A DNA stretch of 64,000 bases, taken from positions 32,060,467 to 32,124,466 of the forward strand of contig JBANSL010000004.1 in the NCBI GenBank assembly GCA_037127255.1, given 5' to 3'. Below, in pieces: positions 49,601-61,185 of this stretch. The stretch comes from Persicaria tinctoria. Its lineage: Eukaryota > Streptophyta > Magnoliopsida > Caryophyllales > Polygonaceae. The notes below the pieces were generated by a model. The model did no database searches. It had not been told where the DNA came from and saw nothing but the letters and a program-made list of their open reading frames with translations. The first letter of the stretch is position 1, and each line of letters opens with the position of its first letter. The translations under genes were made by a program, and so were the position numbers.

Positions 49601-49742
49601 AAGCGATAATAAATATGAATGAAAGTCCATTTACAATAATTATATGCCGGAATTCATTTTAAGAGATTTTAGTTAACCCGATTTAAATTCATATTTAATT
49701 TCTTTTTCCGAGAATTAGAATTTAAAAATCCGGGCCTTTACA
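46664..49742 (-). repeat. 5' LTR of the 11.6 kb element (3079 bp)
   Basis: Almost the same sequence as 38132-41211, with the same GC-rich island at about 48460-49400. Minus-strand start TGTAAAGGCCCGG, end GGGCCGTTACA. Confidence 0.9.
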
Positions 49743-49747
49743 GGAAG

Positions 49748-50485
49748 ATAGTCATCACCGGGGTTGTAGAGATTGGAGACCGAGACGGAGGGAATATCGT
49801 CGTCGCCCAATTAGGGTTGAACATCGTCGTCACCGGGGTTGAATTGGGAAGATTTGAGGAAATTGGAGACCGAAACGGAGGGAATGTGGGGAAATTGGAC
49901 TTAAAGGGAGTTTTTTCATGGAATCCAATTGAAATTTGGGGAGTTTCCGGATTTCAATATCTGAATTGGTGGAGCAACCTATATGGAAGAGTCGCTTCTT
50001 CCTCACCTCCGAATTCAAAGGCCCTGCTCGACCGCTCCTCCAGATCCGATCGGTGGACTCGGCGTCTCCGGATTTCGATTTCTGAATTGGTCGGTGATCG
50101 AATTCAACGTCTGCAGATCCATGCTGCGGCGGTGGACTCGACAAAGTCGGTGGCGGTGCCGGATTCTTTTGCTCATCTCGTGTTCGATCTCTCCGCTGCC
50201 CCGCCCCCTACTCCCCCACCACCACTTCCCGTCGACCTCTTTCGATCCATCTCCCAACAACTCCCCGCCCCCCACACTGCAGATTGGTGGAATCTCCCGT
50301 CGACCTCTCTGCATTCTACCATGATCCCACTTCGGCTTCCTCCAATCGATGAACCTCACCTCTGAATTCAATGATTCTGAGAACGAATTGAAGCAAAGGA
50401 ATTGAGCATCCTCCTTTAGAACAGGCCAGAAGTAGCCATGGTGGGCAATGGTTTCAAATATTGAAAAAAATTACAAAAAGGGAGA
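49748..50485 (+). other. Older sequence disrupted by the 11.6 kb element
   Basis: Continues the sequence left of 38127. The word GATTGGAGACCGA(G/A)ACGGAGGGAA occurs near 38108, 49769 and 49860. A plus frame of 182 codons (49817-50365) is proline/serine rich without a family. I see no supported gene. The right inverted-repeat arm begins at about 50500. Confidence 0.4.
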
Positions 50486-50574
50486 GACGTTGTTACAAAC
50501 GACTCTCCCATATATGTTTTTTTTTTTGTTTTTATTTGTTTTTCAATTTAAAATAACATTTTTTTAAAAAAAAT

Positions 50575-50726
50575 AGTAACTCGCTGAGACCAATGCTCAC
50601 TGGGTACAAGGAGTCACCCTCATTTGAGAGGTTGCTCCTACACTGTGATTGGTGAGACTCGATCCTTGCTGTCCCTTGCTCCAAATGGCCACCCATGTGA
50701 TCGGTTGAGCTAAGCCCATCTGGACC
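50575..50726 (-). mobile_element. tRNA-like SINE candidate, copy 1
   Basis: Minus strand starts GGTCCAGATGGGC, has an A-box-like TAGCTCAACCG (50712-50702) and a B-box-like GATCGAGTC (50664-50656), 37 bases apart, and ends in TTACTATTTTTTTT. The spacing and boxes suit an RNA polymerase III promoter from a tRNA. About 150 bp. Confidence 0.5.
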
Positions 50727-50925
50727 AACTATAAAAATCCTTATATCAATTTAATTGGTAATCAATATAATGAATTGATAATGATAAAATATCAAGGTCT
50801 GCTATAATAATATACAACTCCAAATTTAAAATAAAAATGACGTTGTTACAAACGACTCTCCCATATATGTTTTTTTTTATTTGTTTTTCAATTTAAAATA
50901 ACATTTTTTTTAAAAAAAAAATAGT

Positions 50926-51074
50926 AACTCGCTAAGACCAATGCTCACTGGGTACAAGGAGTCACCCTCATTTGAGAGGTTGCTCCTACACTGTTATTGG
51001 TGAGACTCGATCCTTGCTGTCCCTTGCTCCAAATGGCCAGCCATGTGATCGGTTGAGCTAAGCCCATCCGGACC
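50926..51074 (-). mobile_element. tRNA-like SINE candidate, copy 2
   Basis: Second copy, produced by the tandem duplication. Same boxes with a few substitutions. Confidence 0.5.
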
Positions 51075-51190
51075 AGCTATAAAAATCCTTATATCAATTT
51101 AATTGGTAATCAATATAATGAGTTGATAATGATAAAATATCAAGTTCTGCTATAATAATATACAACTCCAAATTTAAAATAAAAATGATG

Positions 51191-52082
51191 TATCAAAAGA
51201 GACTTGTCGAATTATATATCAATATCATTAGTTCATACAATTTACATAGAACTTTAAATTTAAATATTCAAATGCGATATAGTAAGGATCAATTATCTAA
51301 CAAGTACAAAAAAAAAATGGTTGGTAATGATAATAACAAATAATATTTATCCCTCATTTAATTTTTTTTTAGAATTTTTAAGCTACAAATAATATTAAAT
51401 TATTATTTTTATTGATTGATAATAATAATACAGACTTTATTAAATTCATTCTCATTAATTACTAATCACTTTTGAGTATTTTGATTTGGTAATACGTACC
51501 AATATATAAATTGATACTCCTAAAATAACATCCGGTATACAAAACATTTAACCTCCCTCCTCTACGCCTCGAAATTAGTTAGAGGCTATTTTACTCTACA
51601 AAACTTTCGAGGTTAATATTCGAGGTCACATTTAACCTTCCTCTTCTACGCCTCAAAATGTGTCCTGAGGTCGAATTCGGGGGCATTTTCGAGGCTAATA
51701 TATTTTCGAGGATAATATTGAGGCTATGTTTAAGGTTAGTTTCAAGAATATCGATTTGCTCTTATTTTCATTTTATGGAGAGTTTGTTTGGATTATACTT
51801 GGTGAAGAAGTTATGGTTCCATTTAAGGAGTTAGGGTTCCATATTTAAGCGTAAATTTGTTACTTTTGTTTTCATAGTTTTGTCGCCCAAAGCTATTTTT
51901 CTTGTAGTTATGCTATATAGATTGTTTGTTATTGATGATTTTTTTTATTTGTCAGCTTCTTCAATATCTTAATTTCATTAGGTCTGGCTAAATAATCGAA
52001 TCTTTTACTTTTACTGGTGTTGGATTAAAAAAAAAATTGTTATGAAGTTTAGCCCTGTCATATCTCTCACCCACTTCTCTAA
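51191..52082. other. AT-rich spacer
   Basis: No gene. Near 51545-51740 a phrase built on GAGGCTA/TTCGAGG and ACATTTAACCTCCCTC recurs two or three times, suggesting a decayed repeat. Confidence 0.4.
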
Positions 52083-52356
52083 TACTATCTCCGTTTGGAA
52101 ATATAAATCAATTGACTTTTTTACACGTTTTGTAAGGAGTTAAAAACTATATAAAATATAAAATAATGTTCTAAAAAAAACTATATAAAATAATATATTT
52201 TTTTATTAATATTTTACATAATTATATACTTATTAGTAATATATATAAGACTATGTAAAAAAATTAATAAAAAATAATATTTTATATAGTTTTTAACTAG
52301 TTAAAAAACGTTTTAAAAAGTCAATTAACTTATATTTTTAAACGGATGGAGTGTTG
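52083..52356. mobile_element. Stowaway-like MITE
   Basis: The left CTATCTCCGTTTGGAAATAT...AATTGACTTTT is inverted at the right end as CACTCCATCCGTTTAAAAATA...AATTGACTTTT (read on the opposite strand). The interior is AT-rich with inverted AAAAACTATATAAAAT arms. The ends resemble the CTCCCTCCGTCC consensus of Stowaway/mariner MITEs. Confidence 0.7.
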
Positions 52357-52502
52357 CTATATACACCGCAAATCACAAGGTTAATATTGCACGTCCTTAA
52401 AGACGTGCAATCCTTGTGTCTAATATTGCACGTTCTTAGGGATGTGCAAGCCTTTTAATCATGCACGTCCTTAAGGACGTGCATGATTTGCGGTGTATAT
52501 AG
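52357..52502. repeat. 146 bp foldback element with three internal palindromes
   Basis: Perfect 19 bp terminal inverted repeats (CTATATACACCGCAAATCA and its reverse complement). Inside are three separate 22 bp near-palindromes centred on TGCACGTCCTTAAGGACGTGC (52390s, 52430s, 52462-52483). It follows the Stowaway-like MITE directly. I do not recognise the family. Confidence 0.75.
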
Positions 52503-53071
52503 CCGGAACGATGTAGTATTTGAAAATGTAATCAGATGGAAACCTAATTTACCAAACCCACATGTAGATTGTTGACATTATGACACAACGTACCCTCGAT
52601 CGGTTGTTCACTTATAATGAGCAAAAAGGAAGGGGACCATTTTAACTGGATGTTGACCTATACAATCACCCTTTTAATTTCAACCAAATCTAACAATTAT
52701 GGTGAATATCTAATATTTTGACATAGTTTTGTGATCTTCAAGTCGTTATCGCCTACTGTTGTATTTTTTTTAGAAAAAATTTGCGAAATGGGCACATTAA
52801 TTGGACGAATTTGCAAAATAGACGCGGGTTTGGACAAATTTGCAAAATAGCCCCTATATATACCTAATTTCGCGTTGTACGGACATTTTTCCTTGTTTCT
52901 AAGAAAATCGATTTCCTCTTCTTTTCCAACTCTCTCTTTGCTCGGAGTTTTTCATCTTGCTACCCCTGGCTTTGTTTGTGGTTCGTTTTCCGACTTGGTG
53001 CTTTTCTGGCTTGATTCGCTCGATTATTCGTCCTTGCTTCGGTAAAGTTCAGAGTTTGCATCGTGTATCTC
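52503..53071. other. Region upstream of the DUF1985 gene
   Basis: No gene. 52775-52855 carries three variants of AATTTGC(G/A)AAATAGGC, a phrase common near plant transposon ends. The CT-rich 52900-53070 may hold the 5' leader. Confidence 0.4.
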
Positions 53072-53639
53072 AATGTCGTCATCCAGTAGCTCAGATATAA
53101 ATTTGGTGGATTTTTGCGAAATTTGTCGTGCTAGGGTTTTGGAATATGTTCGTTTATGTTGATTTTATTGTTTGTTCAACAATCTATGGTAAATCGATGC
53201 TTTATGTGCATTCTTATGTGCGGTTATTAGTACTTTTCGTCGTTTTTGGAAGTTGCATATGTAAATTCGGGTTTTTGAACTGTTTATTTCCGTCAAATTT
53301 GTGGTGTTGCACTTTGTAAGTGCTTTTTTAGTGTTCTTCGTGTATGCGGACCTGTTTTCCATGCTTTTGATTGTTTTTTGTCGATGATACGGTACTTATC
53401 TGCTGCTATGTTCAAGTGTATGGCGCTGACACTGTCTGTTTTTGTGTTAGTTTGTTGTAGTTCCAACAATGTATGTGTTTGGATTTGGTATTTTGTTTGT
53501 GTGTTTTGTGATGTTCATTTTATTTTAGTATGTCTGTGTAACATTATATTGTCATTGTTTGTTATTGTTTATGTCATCACATATTCTGTTATTGTCTATT
53601 TTACATTTTCTTTATTTTGTTGCTTGCAGGAACTCAATC

Positions 53640-56600
53640 TTCTGATTCATCCACCTCTTATCCTGGTTCTGATGTAAGTTATTTTTTATTTTGATGAGCA
53701 AGTTGTAGTTTTTTCTTATTATGATGGTTGTTTTTTTTTGCTTAATCGTCTGTTATTGATCAGGGGTTGGAATATTGCATTCCTGTTTCTGAGCGATTTC
53801 GCTGTAGATCCAACATATATTCACACCCTTCTGTCTGTGATCTTATCAAGGAGCATTTGTGTCCTTCTCACTACAATACTTTGCAAAAACGTTGCGTTGG
53901 ATGGGTGCTGACGCAAGGCACCAAAATGGTTATAAATTTCCAGCTTATGCATCAAATGGTGCTCCGTCAAGTACAAACAAAAAAAGAGCATGAATTGTGG
54001 TTTAGAGTTGGTGGACATCTTGCACGTTTTTCAATCGCTGAGTTTCATGTTATTACAGGCCTTCCTTGCGAAGACCGTGTTTGTAATATCCCAAAGAAAG
54101 TGTCAATATTGGAATTTTTTGGGCAGAAGAAAATGACTCATGATGAGCTACTTGATCGTTTCATATCTGAGAAAAAGATGTCTAAGAAGAAGTTGATTAT
54201 GGCAAAGTTGTTGCTGATTGAGAGGCTAATTGTGTATAGGAGGTCAGAAGTTGTAAGTGCACAATTCTTATCTCTTGCGTGCAATGAGAAGGAGTTTGAA
54301 CTATATCCTTGGGGTAGAGAGTCATACACCCGTTTGCTGAAGTCATTGAAGAGTTCTTCTGTTGCAGATCGGAATGGGGTTAGGGGTTCTTATCAAATGT
54401 ATGAGTATTGCCTTGCATTCCAGGTATTGTGCTTTAGTTATTGCATGTCTCATGTCATCATTTTTTTGTCTGCGTCAGCACAACTTTAATGGTTATGTGA
54501 GTATTATGTAAATATTGTTTTGTAGTGGCATAACGAGTTTTCTTTTGTAACAGGCTTGGATATTAGAAGCGTTCCCAGCTATCTCAGTTAATTTTGACTG
54601 TAATTTTAAGATGCCTGAACTAGATCCATACTTGTTGCACTGGCAATGTGATTATAGCCAAGTATATGCTGAAGCTGAGAAGTTCTTTCATGGCGATTTG
54701 GTAATTTTTTTATATTTTCTCTCTGGAATAACATTTTTATTTGATGCATCTTTGTGTTTTTATTCTGATACATGTGCATTGTCCAGAGCCCGTTGTTCCC
54801 TATTTATGGGGAGTTTGCACGCACTGAATTAATGGCGTTTGCTGGTGAAAAAGCTGATGCTGTAGTTGATGCTGTAGTTGTTGCGTCAGTTGAAGAAATA
54901 GTTTCTGGACCTGTTGATGCGACTTTGTATGAGATTTTTCGTGTTCGTAGAAGGGCATATGAAGCTAAGTTTTCAAATAGGGCCACCCAGTCTGAGGAGG
55001 AAGAAGCTAATGTGTTGCAGAAACATGATGAAGGCGAGACGTCAAAGAAGAAGACGCTTGTGAAGAGAGGCAAGGGTGCTAGAAAGAAACAGGACGGTAA
55101 GTCCTTTGAAACTGCGTTTGAAGTTTTCCCAGAGGGTGATAAAGAAGATGCAAGGACCTCAAAGAAGAGGAAATCTTCTGTTGGAGTGATGGGTGGTAAA
55201 AAGAAACAGAAGGTTGAGTCCAGCGATAGCTCTGAGCAACGGGTCCCCCTGAGGAGGGGTCGTTCTGCAAGTCGTGTTCTAATCAATCCATACATTGCTC
55301 TAGACCGTAAAAAATCTGGCAAGAGTGATGTAAAGATGCCTCGACAGAAGGCTTCAGCAGTGAGGACATGTGCTAGAGTTATTCCATCTGAGGAGGGTAA
55401 GAGACTTACTGCTGACACAGATTTGCACAAGGAGGTTGATGTGGTTGCTTCACCTTCTAAACGATGTCGGTTGAGTACTGATTCATGTGACCTTTTAGAA
55501 GATGATGCCCTGTTGAATGTTGTCTTTCAGCGGAGGTCTAAGATGAAGAAGACCGGTGGTGTAAGTAGTTGTAGGCCATTATATGATAGTAATGTTGACA
55601 AGTCTTTTATTATTCCTTCAGTTCCTGTTGTTGGTACCACGGATGCACATGTAGTGAAGCCTGTAGATATTCATGTTGCAGTCTCTACATCTGGGTGCGA
55701 AGTCAGTGTTGGTGATGACAAAGGTGAAGATTTTACTGTTGATACCCATACTTCCAAATCCTGTGGTGAAGTTCCTGTTTGTGATGACAAGGTTGATGTT
55801 TTGCACTCTGACACCCATTCCCCTAAATCCGATAAATTGTGTGCTTCTCAAACTGCGAGGCTATATGTTTTGGCCGACCTTGCAGATGACATTGATTGCG
55901 GTGACATCGTTGAAGATGTTGAGACACCTTCTGCTGACAGTGATGGAGAGGGTGATGTGCCGACCCCTTCTGTTCAGAAGTCACCCCTGGGGAGTGTTGA
56001 AGCACATGATTTTGGTGGTGGGCAGTCTGTGCTGGGGCAAACATCTGCTGCTTGTGAAAATGAATATGTTAGCATTTCAAGTGATGAAGCTGTGAAAATA
56101 GTAGTGTCATCAGAGAAAGTGGAAGATATTGAAGATGTTTCTCCTCAAATGGATGCTAACGATAATGCAACTTGTGAGTTGCCTCCCAAATCGCATGATG
56201 ATGCTTTTGCTTCTTCTCTCCCATCTCATCCTGACTGGGTGAAGGAGATTTATAGGAAGATTGCGAAGCTTGAAGAGATCCCAAAAATTATGCATATGTT
56301 GTCTGCAAGGGTAGATGCAATTGAAACAAAGATTGTTGAGCTGAATGGGAGCCTTCAAGTGTTTGGTGAGATGGCGAAGAGGTACGATGAGCTTGAGGTT
56401 AGGGTTGCTAATTATGAAGCTTTGTTTGAGAGGTTGCAGTCAAACCCTGTCAAGCCTGATGTCAAGGACACTTTTGCAAAAGTTGATGACGAAAGTGTTA
56501 GTGGTGCTAAGCCTGATGTCTTGACATTTGCTGATATTAAAACTCAAGTGTGTGACACTATTAGGGTAAGTCCCAAAGTAGCGCTGACACTGATTTTAGG

Positions 56601-56821
56601 TACATTTACTTGAGACCCTGGACTACTATTCTTTTTGTGATTTTCAAGTTTATGATGTTGCACGAATTGGCAAGTGTTCAAAGTCTTTTTGTTACATTGT
56701 TGGTTAGAGTAGTTGGATCTATTGGTGACAATATTCTTATATATTTGGCTGTTTTCTGTTTTTGATATTTTTGTGATGACACTAGGTGGATAAGGCTAAA
56801 AGTATTGCTGACACGAGTTAG
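53640..56821 (+). CDS. DUF1985-like plant protein with long basic/acidic tail
   Basis: Exons seen: 53640-53673, 53764-54423, 54554-54700, 54787-56565 and 56786-56821 (stop TAG). Frames agree across these junctions. A start exon may begin at ATG 53072 (MSSSSSSDIN) but its donor is unclear. The N-terminal part (LWFRVGGHLARFSIAEFHVI, TGLPC) is the DUF1985 signature found in plant genes and in Mutator-like elements that also carry Ulp1-like domains. The long fifth exon is highly charged, with several basic clusters (KKRKSS, GGKKKQK) that could act as nuclear signals, and a repeated module (GDDKGEDFTVDTHTSKS / CDDKVDVLHSDTHSPKS). The last part is helical. No protease domain follows. Function unknown. 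It may be a domesticated or transposon-borne gene. Confidence 0.7.
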
Positions 56822-57055
56822 GTCATGTCTTCCAATGATAACTATAACTCAAATAACTGCAATCCGTTTTCAGTTATTAGTTTTACAGTTTTGACAGGTT
56901 TTTTTTATAGTTACTCTGAAATCAACTGTCACAAATCACTGTTACAACATGAAAACTGTCTACTTGTTGCCTATATATATATCCATTCATCATTCTTTGG
57001 TATCCATTGGCGCCTGAAAACTGGTTTTAACAGAAACACATCCCTCTCTAAAAAG

Positions 57056-57522
57056 ATGAACTATGGTAACACTGTCGGGTTTTGCACGAGTTTCCATCAA
57101 TTGATGGATGTGCTGGATAGTGTTGTTTACCCTGGTTATCACATGAATCTAGTTCATGAAGCATGCGAGACGAACAAAGAGGCCCGCAGGGCCGAGTTGT
57201 TGGAGGCTGTTGTCGTTCATTACACATTATACGAGGAATACCAAAGATCCATAATAGCAACTGAACATCACGTTCGGATTGCGGCCAAAGATGAAGATGG
57301 TGAAGCATTATCAAAGGTGATATTTTAAGTTTTATCCATAAATTTTTTTTCCATACTGTGATTGAGTCTTGTCTTTTATCTTTTATATAGATGGAAAGAG
57401 AACTGGGCAATCAAAGACAGTTGTTTGAAGACGCAAAGGACAATCTAATGGGGTGTGTTAAAGAGGTTTTAGATGCAGAAATGGAAAGGAGGAAGAAGAT
57501 TGATGGTTTCTTAGGGCTGTAG
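57056..57522 (+). CDS. Small coiled-coil-like protein or 3' continuation of the DUF1985 locus
   Basis: Exons 57056-57316 and 57391-57522 join in frame (GT-AG) and end at TAG. The protein is about 130 residues, Glu/Lys/Arg rich and predicted helical (HYTLYEEYQRSIIATEHHVR, MERELGNQRQLFEDAKDNL). The frame stays open upstream to 56825, so the start is uncertain. It begins just after the stop of the DUF1985 gene on the same strand, so it might be an alternative 3' exon set of that gene. No family recognised. Confidence 0.45.
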
Positions 57523-58190
57523 TTCTACTATATTAATACGTATTAACATTGGTACTTATTTATATGTTGAATGTATTTTTTATTTTTTTGTTATTTTAGT
57601 TTATATGTGTTTCATCATAATGATATGATGCAATATATTAATATCATAATAATCATATAATTATTTTGTAATTTCCTTCCTCATATTTCAAATTATAAAT
57701 TGGGAATGAAGTTTTACGTTTATCCCTTGGTATACGGCGGACACATTTGATTAGTTTGTGGATTGTTTTGGTAAAAGTAGTGCTGACACTGTCTAGCTAA
57801 GTTTTTATGTTACTCGTAATTTGCTCAACATCATCTCAGTTTTGCTAAACGCTAGTTTACAATTGCACAACAAACGAATGGATATTATTAAAATCAACTG
57901 TTTGAATAACATAGACCACTTGATTATAAGCGCAGAGAATTGTGCTGACACATTGAAGAACAAACACAACTGTTTAGTAGCAGTTATAGTTGTATGCATC
58001 TTGACAAATACTATCCATCAAAAACCCACATGGACAACAAACGTCTTAACGGGTACGAGAAACCTGACCACAGTGACAACAACTGTCTTAATTGGTACGA
58101 GAAGAATTTTCAGAAGTAGCATATAAAACTGTCTACACTAAAATTCATTCCAAAGTTTGAAAATAAACCACGAAATTGTGTTATGGTTGT
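57523..58190. other. Spacer between convergent genes
   Basis: AT-rich, contains the 3' ends of both genes. GCTGACAC occurs at 57782 and 57944. No gene recognised. Confidence 0.4.
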
Positions 58191-61185
58191 TCAACCAAGA
58201 TTCAGTCTCTGCCCCTGAATTCCTTTTGAAGTCATTCTTGCATGGGATTTTGCTGCCTTCACAACATCTGCGTTCACTTCATTTAACTCTGAACATACTA
58301 TATATGTCAGATACTTCACACCCAGCTTTGAAATATTCTTGAAATTGCCCTTTTCCAATCCACACTTGTACCCTCTCTCTGTCCCAAAGAAGGTCTCCAT
58401 GTGGCGCATGAGGCATACTCTAGAATATTGAACTTTCTCCTCTCCAGCCCATGTGATGGGGACTTTTGATGGTGTTGCATCTGACACTATTTCTGCCTTT
58501 GCTGGGAGCCCCTTCTTTGTTAGATAAGCAATCAGCATATCCCCCTGCATGGATTGAATTAGAATTCATGTAATTGTAATTATAAAATGAGTTGATATTT
58601 AAATGAAATTAAGAGAAGGAAACAAATATTAGATATCAGTAGTAAAACTTACCAAACATTCAAAGGGTGGTGTGAAGGGTCTAATTGGATCACCGGAAGG
58701 TGGTGTGACAACAACAATTTGGACCATTTTGTTTTTAAAGTTGAAGACAACCATGACATAGTCTGCTGTTCGTTCAACCCCAAATACAATCTAATGAACA
58801 TAATAAAAAACAAATAAACATTAGTGATTGGTCTTCTGAACTTTATTTATTTAATTGCAAGGTAGTACCATGTCTATATCCTTCAAAGAAAGGTGTGGTG
58901 ACGATGACAACACAGTATCCATGTGGAGGTTAAACCTCTTGAACTGTTCATTAGAAGCTCGTACTGATACACTCGCTACATTAAACTGGTTGAAGAATAG
59001 AAATTAGTAAAAAAACAGACGAATTGTAATAACGGCTAACAATGGAGTGTAATTGAAAGTTAAAATTGTAAGAATATTACAGTTTTGTTGATATTGACAA
59101 AAAGTCTTGCAGGTGATTGAGCACTTTTATACTGTTCCTTGTGGTTGAGGATAGCTGTCCATGCACCAATAACGACACTAGACAAGTGGGTTTCATCCTC
59201 AAGCGTAGCCATGTCTGTTCTAACAATTTCAACAGACTTGTGCTTAAACAAAATTTCCCTGCAATGTCAATCACTTTGAAGATGGATTATATGAAAATAA
59301 CCTTTTACTTCTAACTGAACATACTTTAAGAAGGTTAAGTTTAAAATGAACTTACGTGTTGTGTGGTGTTTTCATTGCTAAATAGGCTGAAACAGTGCGC
59401 TCAATTTCAGAGATAGGATCTGTAATGTCAACAACACGGGAGTAATATGGGCTTCTCAAAGATGCAGAAGGTTTATGTGCTCTCCTTGTAGCTTCTTCTC
59501 TCTTCAGGTTATTAAGTTGATCTGCAGCATTTCCATCAACTATGTTGATCCGCGGCGACCTTCTTGGTGGCAAGACAGCAGGGGGAATGCATTCTAGTGT
59601 ATCTCCCAAAGGGTTCACTGGTGGAGTATTAGCTTTAATTTGAGTGGGAACAGGTTTAGGAGTAGCTTCACCACGCTGTTGTATTGGAAACTGCCCATTG
59701 CTGTCTGGGGGAGTCTGGGCTGCTTCATTAGCATTCTTCACTTCAACCGATGTGTTCAATGACGTCCCTTCATCTTTCTTAAAAGCAGGGTCATCTACAA
59801 ATATATCAAAGGAAAATTCTCCGTCCACTTTGATATTTGATTTCATTTTTTGCTTGTTGAGATATGCCATTTCGATTTGAGTGATGCAATCTAAAAAAAC
59901 AGGGTCTGCCCAAAATTTCTCTTGTGATTCGGTAAAATATGGGCTTACAGGGTCATTCATATTTGACATGTCAGCAGCATCCGTAGGTGCCTCAGAAATG
60001 ACATTTTCCACCCCTAAAAGCTGGTTTGCTCCATTTAGAAGCCTTTGCACCTTGTCATCATTTTGTAGTTCAATCGGGACTTTCGTAGACCACTCAGCAA
60101 AATCAGAAACAGCAGATGCAAGTGCAGAAGTCTTTTGAGCAAATAACTTTATCCAACTCTAGAAGATAACATCACATAAAAAATAAGAATAAAAAGTCAT
60201 CAGTAAATACCAGAACATTGTTGTACTGTAATAATATTACATTGAATTGGTTGAAATAATTCATACAAACCTCAACTGGGGGTGTCTCTTTCTCTGGATC
60301 AGCATGGTGACTGGTGCCTTCACCGTTTTGTGCAGTAGGTTGTGGACAAGCTGTAGATTGTACGTGTTGATGGTGAGGCACAACTTGGCGAGGCTGGACT
60401 AAGCCACAGCTAAAGCCTCCAGTACTTATATCATCAGTTTCTCGTTGGCGCAAGATTTTGTAATTTATGCCAACGAAAACCGGGAAAGAACGAGTCATTC
60501 TTCTTAGAGATGTGCTTGTGAATAATTTCACCCTATCCATGTAAAACAACTGGCACACCAAGGGGATAAACATATATCAGTATAACGATTGATCAGTGAA
60601 TGCTGACATAAAGAATACTGTAGACATGTAGATAAAAGTATGAGGGGTGACATTTGGACTACTGATATGGTAAAGAAACTAAGTTAACGTCAGAGCGAAG
60701 GTTTGAAAAAAATACTTACAACCAAGAATAACAGAGGCCCTCTGAAATGGCCATTCTTGTTCTTTTCCCAGCTTCTCTTTGCATCGACCAAACTTTCCAA
60801 CACAATAGCACACCAATTTAGGTCTTTCAGGTCACCCAATTCAGGAACTACTCTTACTAAACTGTGGTTGGCATGGCCGTTTCCTAGTGTATCAACCAAG
60901 ATAGAGTCCAGTATAACGATAAAGTTCAGAAGGAATTGATCACTGCAGTCAGTGTCAGCTATCAATTTTTCCATAACAATAGTTGTTGTTATATTGTCCT
61001 GGACATCAAATTTGGTTTTCCACTCTTGCACAAGATTGAAATTCTCTTTAGGTGATTTTCTTCCAACTAAAACTTTCCCCATTGGGAATCCCATTGTGAT
61101 ATGCACGTCTATTTCTGCAATTTCAAGTTCGCCTCCATTAGCCAACACCAAGCAACACTTGTTAGGGTCAAACTGCTCCGATAAC
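58191..61185 (-). pseudogene. Ulp1/DUF1985-group gene, 5' end removed by element C
   Basis: Minus-strand exons 61185-60720, 60549-60271, 60158-59356, 59258-59081, 58985-58869, 58790-58653 and 58554-58191 have GT-AG borders and keep frame with no internal stop. The N-terminal part (AEIDVHITMGFPMG, then LNWCAIVLESLVDAKRSWEK, GHFRGPLLFL/LFYMDRVKLF) is typical of plant Ulp1/aminotransferase-like genes. A Pro-rich linker follows, then a C48 peptidase-like C-terminus (ADYVMVVFNFKNKMVQIVVV, YSRVCLMRHMETFFG). In active C48 proteases the corresponding places hold His-Trp, Asp and Asp-Cys-Gly; here they read Asp-Tyr, Val and Ser-Arg-Val, so catalysis is unlikely. The start is missing: the frame runs straight into LTR C. 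It is damaged by insertion but otherwise unbroken. Confidence 0.7.
61181..61185. other. Likely left copy of the element C target duplication
   Basis: ATAAC precedes the LTR start TGTTGTGAGC directly. The right copy would lie beyond the window, so this is a prediction. Confidence 0.35.

Larger units (their letters stand above)
38132..49742 (-). mobile_element. Complete but gene-less LTR retrotransposon (LARD-like), 11.6 kb
   Basis: LTRs 38132-41211 and 46664-49742 (TGTAAC...TTTACA on the plus strand) are flanked by the 5 bp duplication GGAAG (38127-38131 and 49743-49747). On the minus strand the 5' LTR is the right one: TGGTATCAGAG (initiator Met-tRNA primer site) follows it at about 46659, and a TAGAGGGGGATGA polypurine tract precedes the left LTR at 41212-41224. 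The two LTRs differ at scattered positions only, suggesting a fairly recent insertion. The 5.45 kb interior has no protein domain on either strand. This fits large retrotransposon derivatives mobilised in trans. Confidence 0.9.
50486..51190. repeat. 353 bp direct tandem duplication
   Basis: GACGTTGTTACAAACGACTC begins at 50486 and again at 50839. The whole intervening sequence, including a SINE-like part and its AT-rich tail, is repeated with few differences, so duplication followed SINE insertion. Confidence 0.85.

Noticed and set aside
54804..55430. Minus frame opposite the DUF1985 gene exon 5
   Set aside because: Shadow; the sense strand has conserved frame and splice sites.
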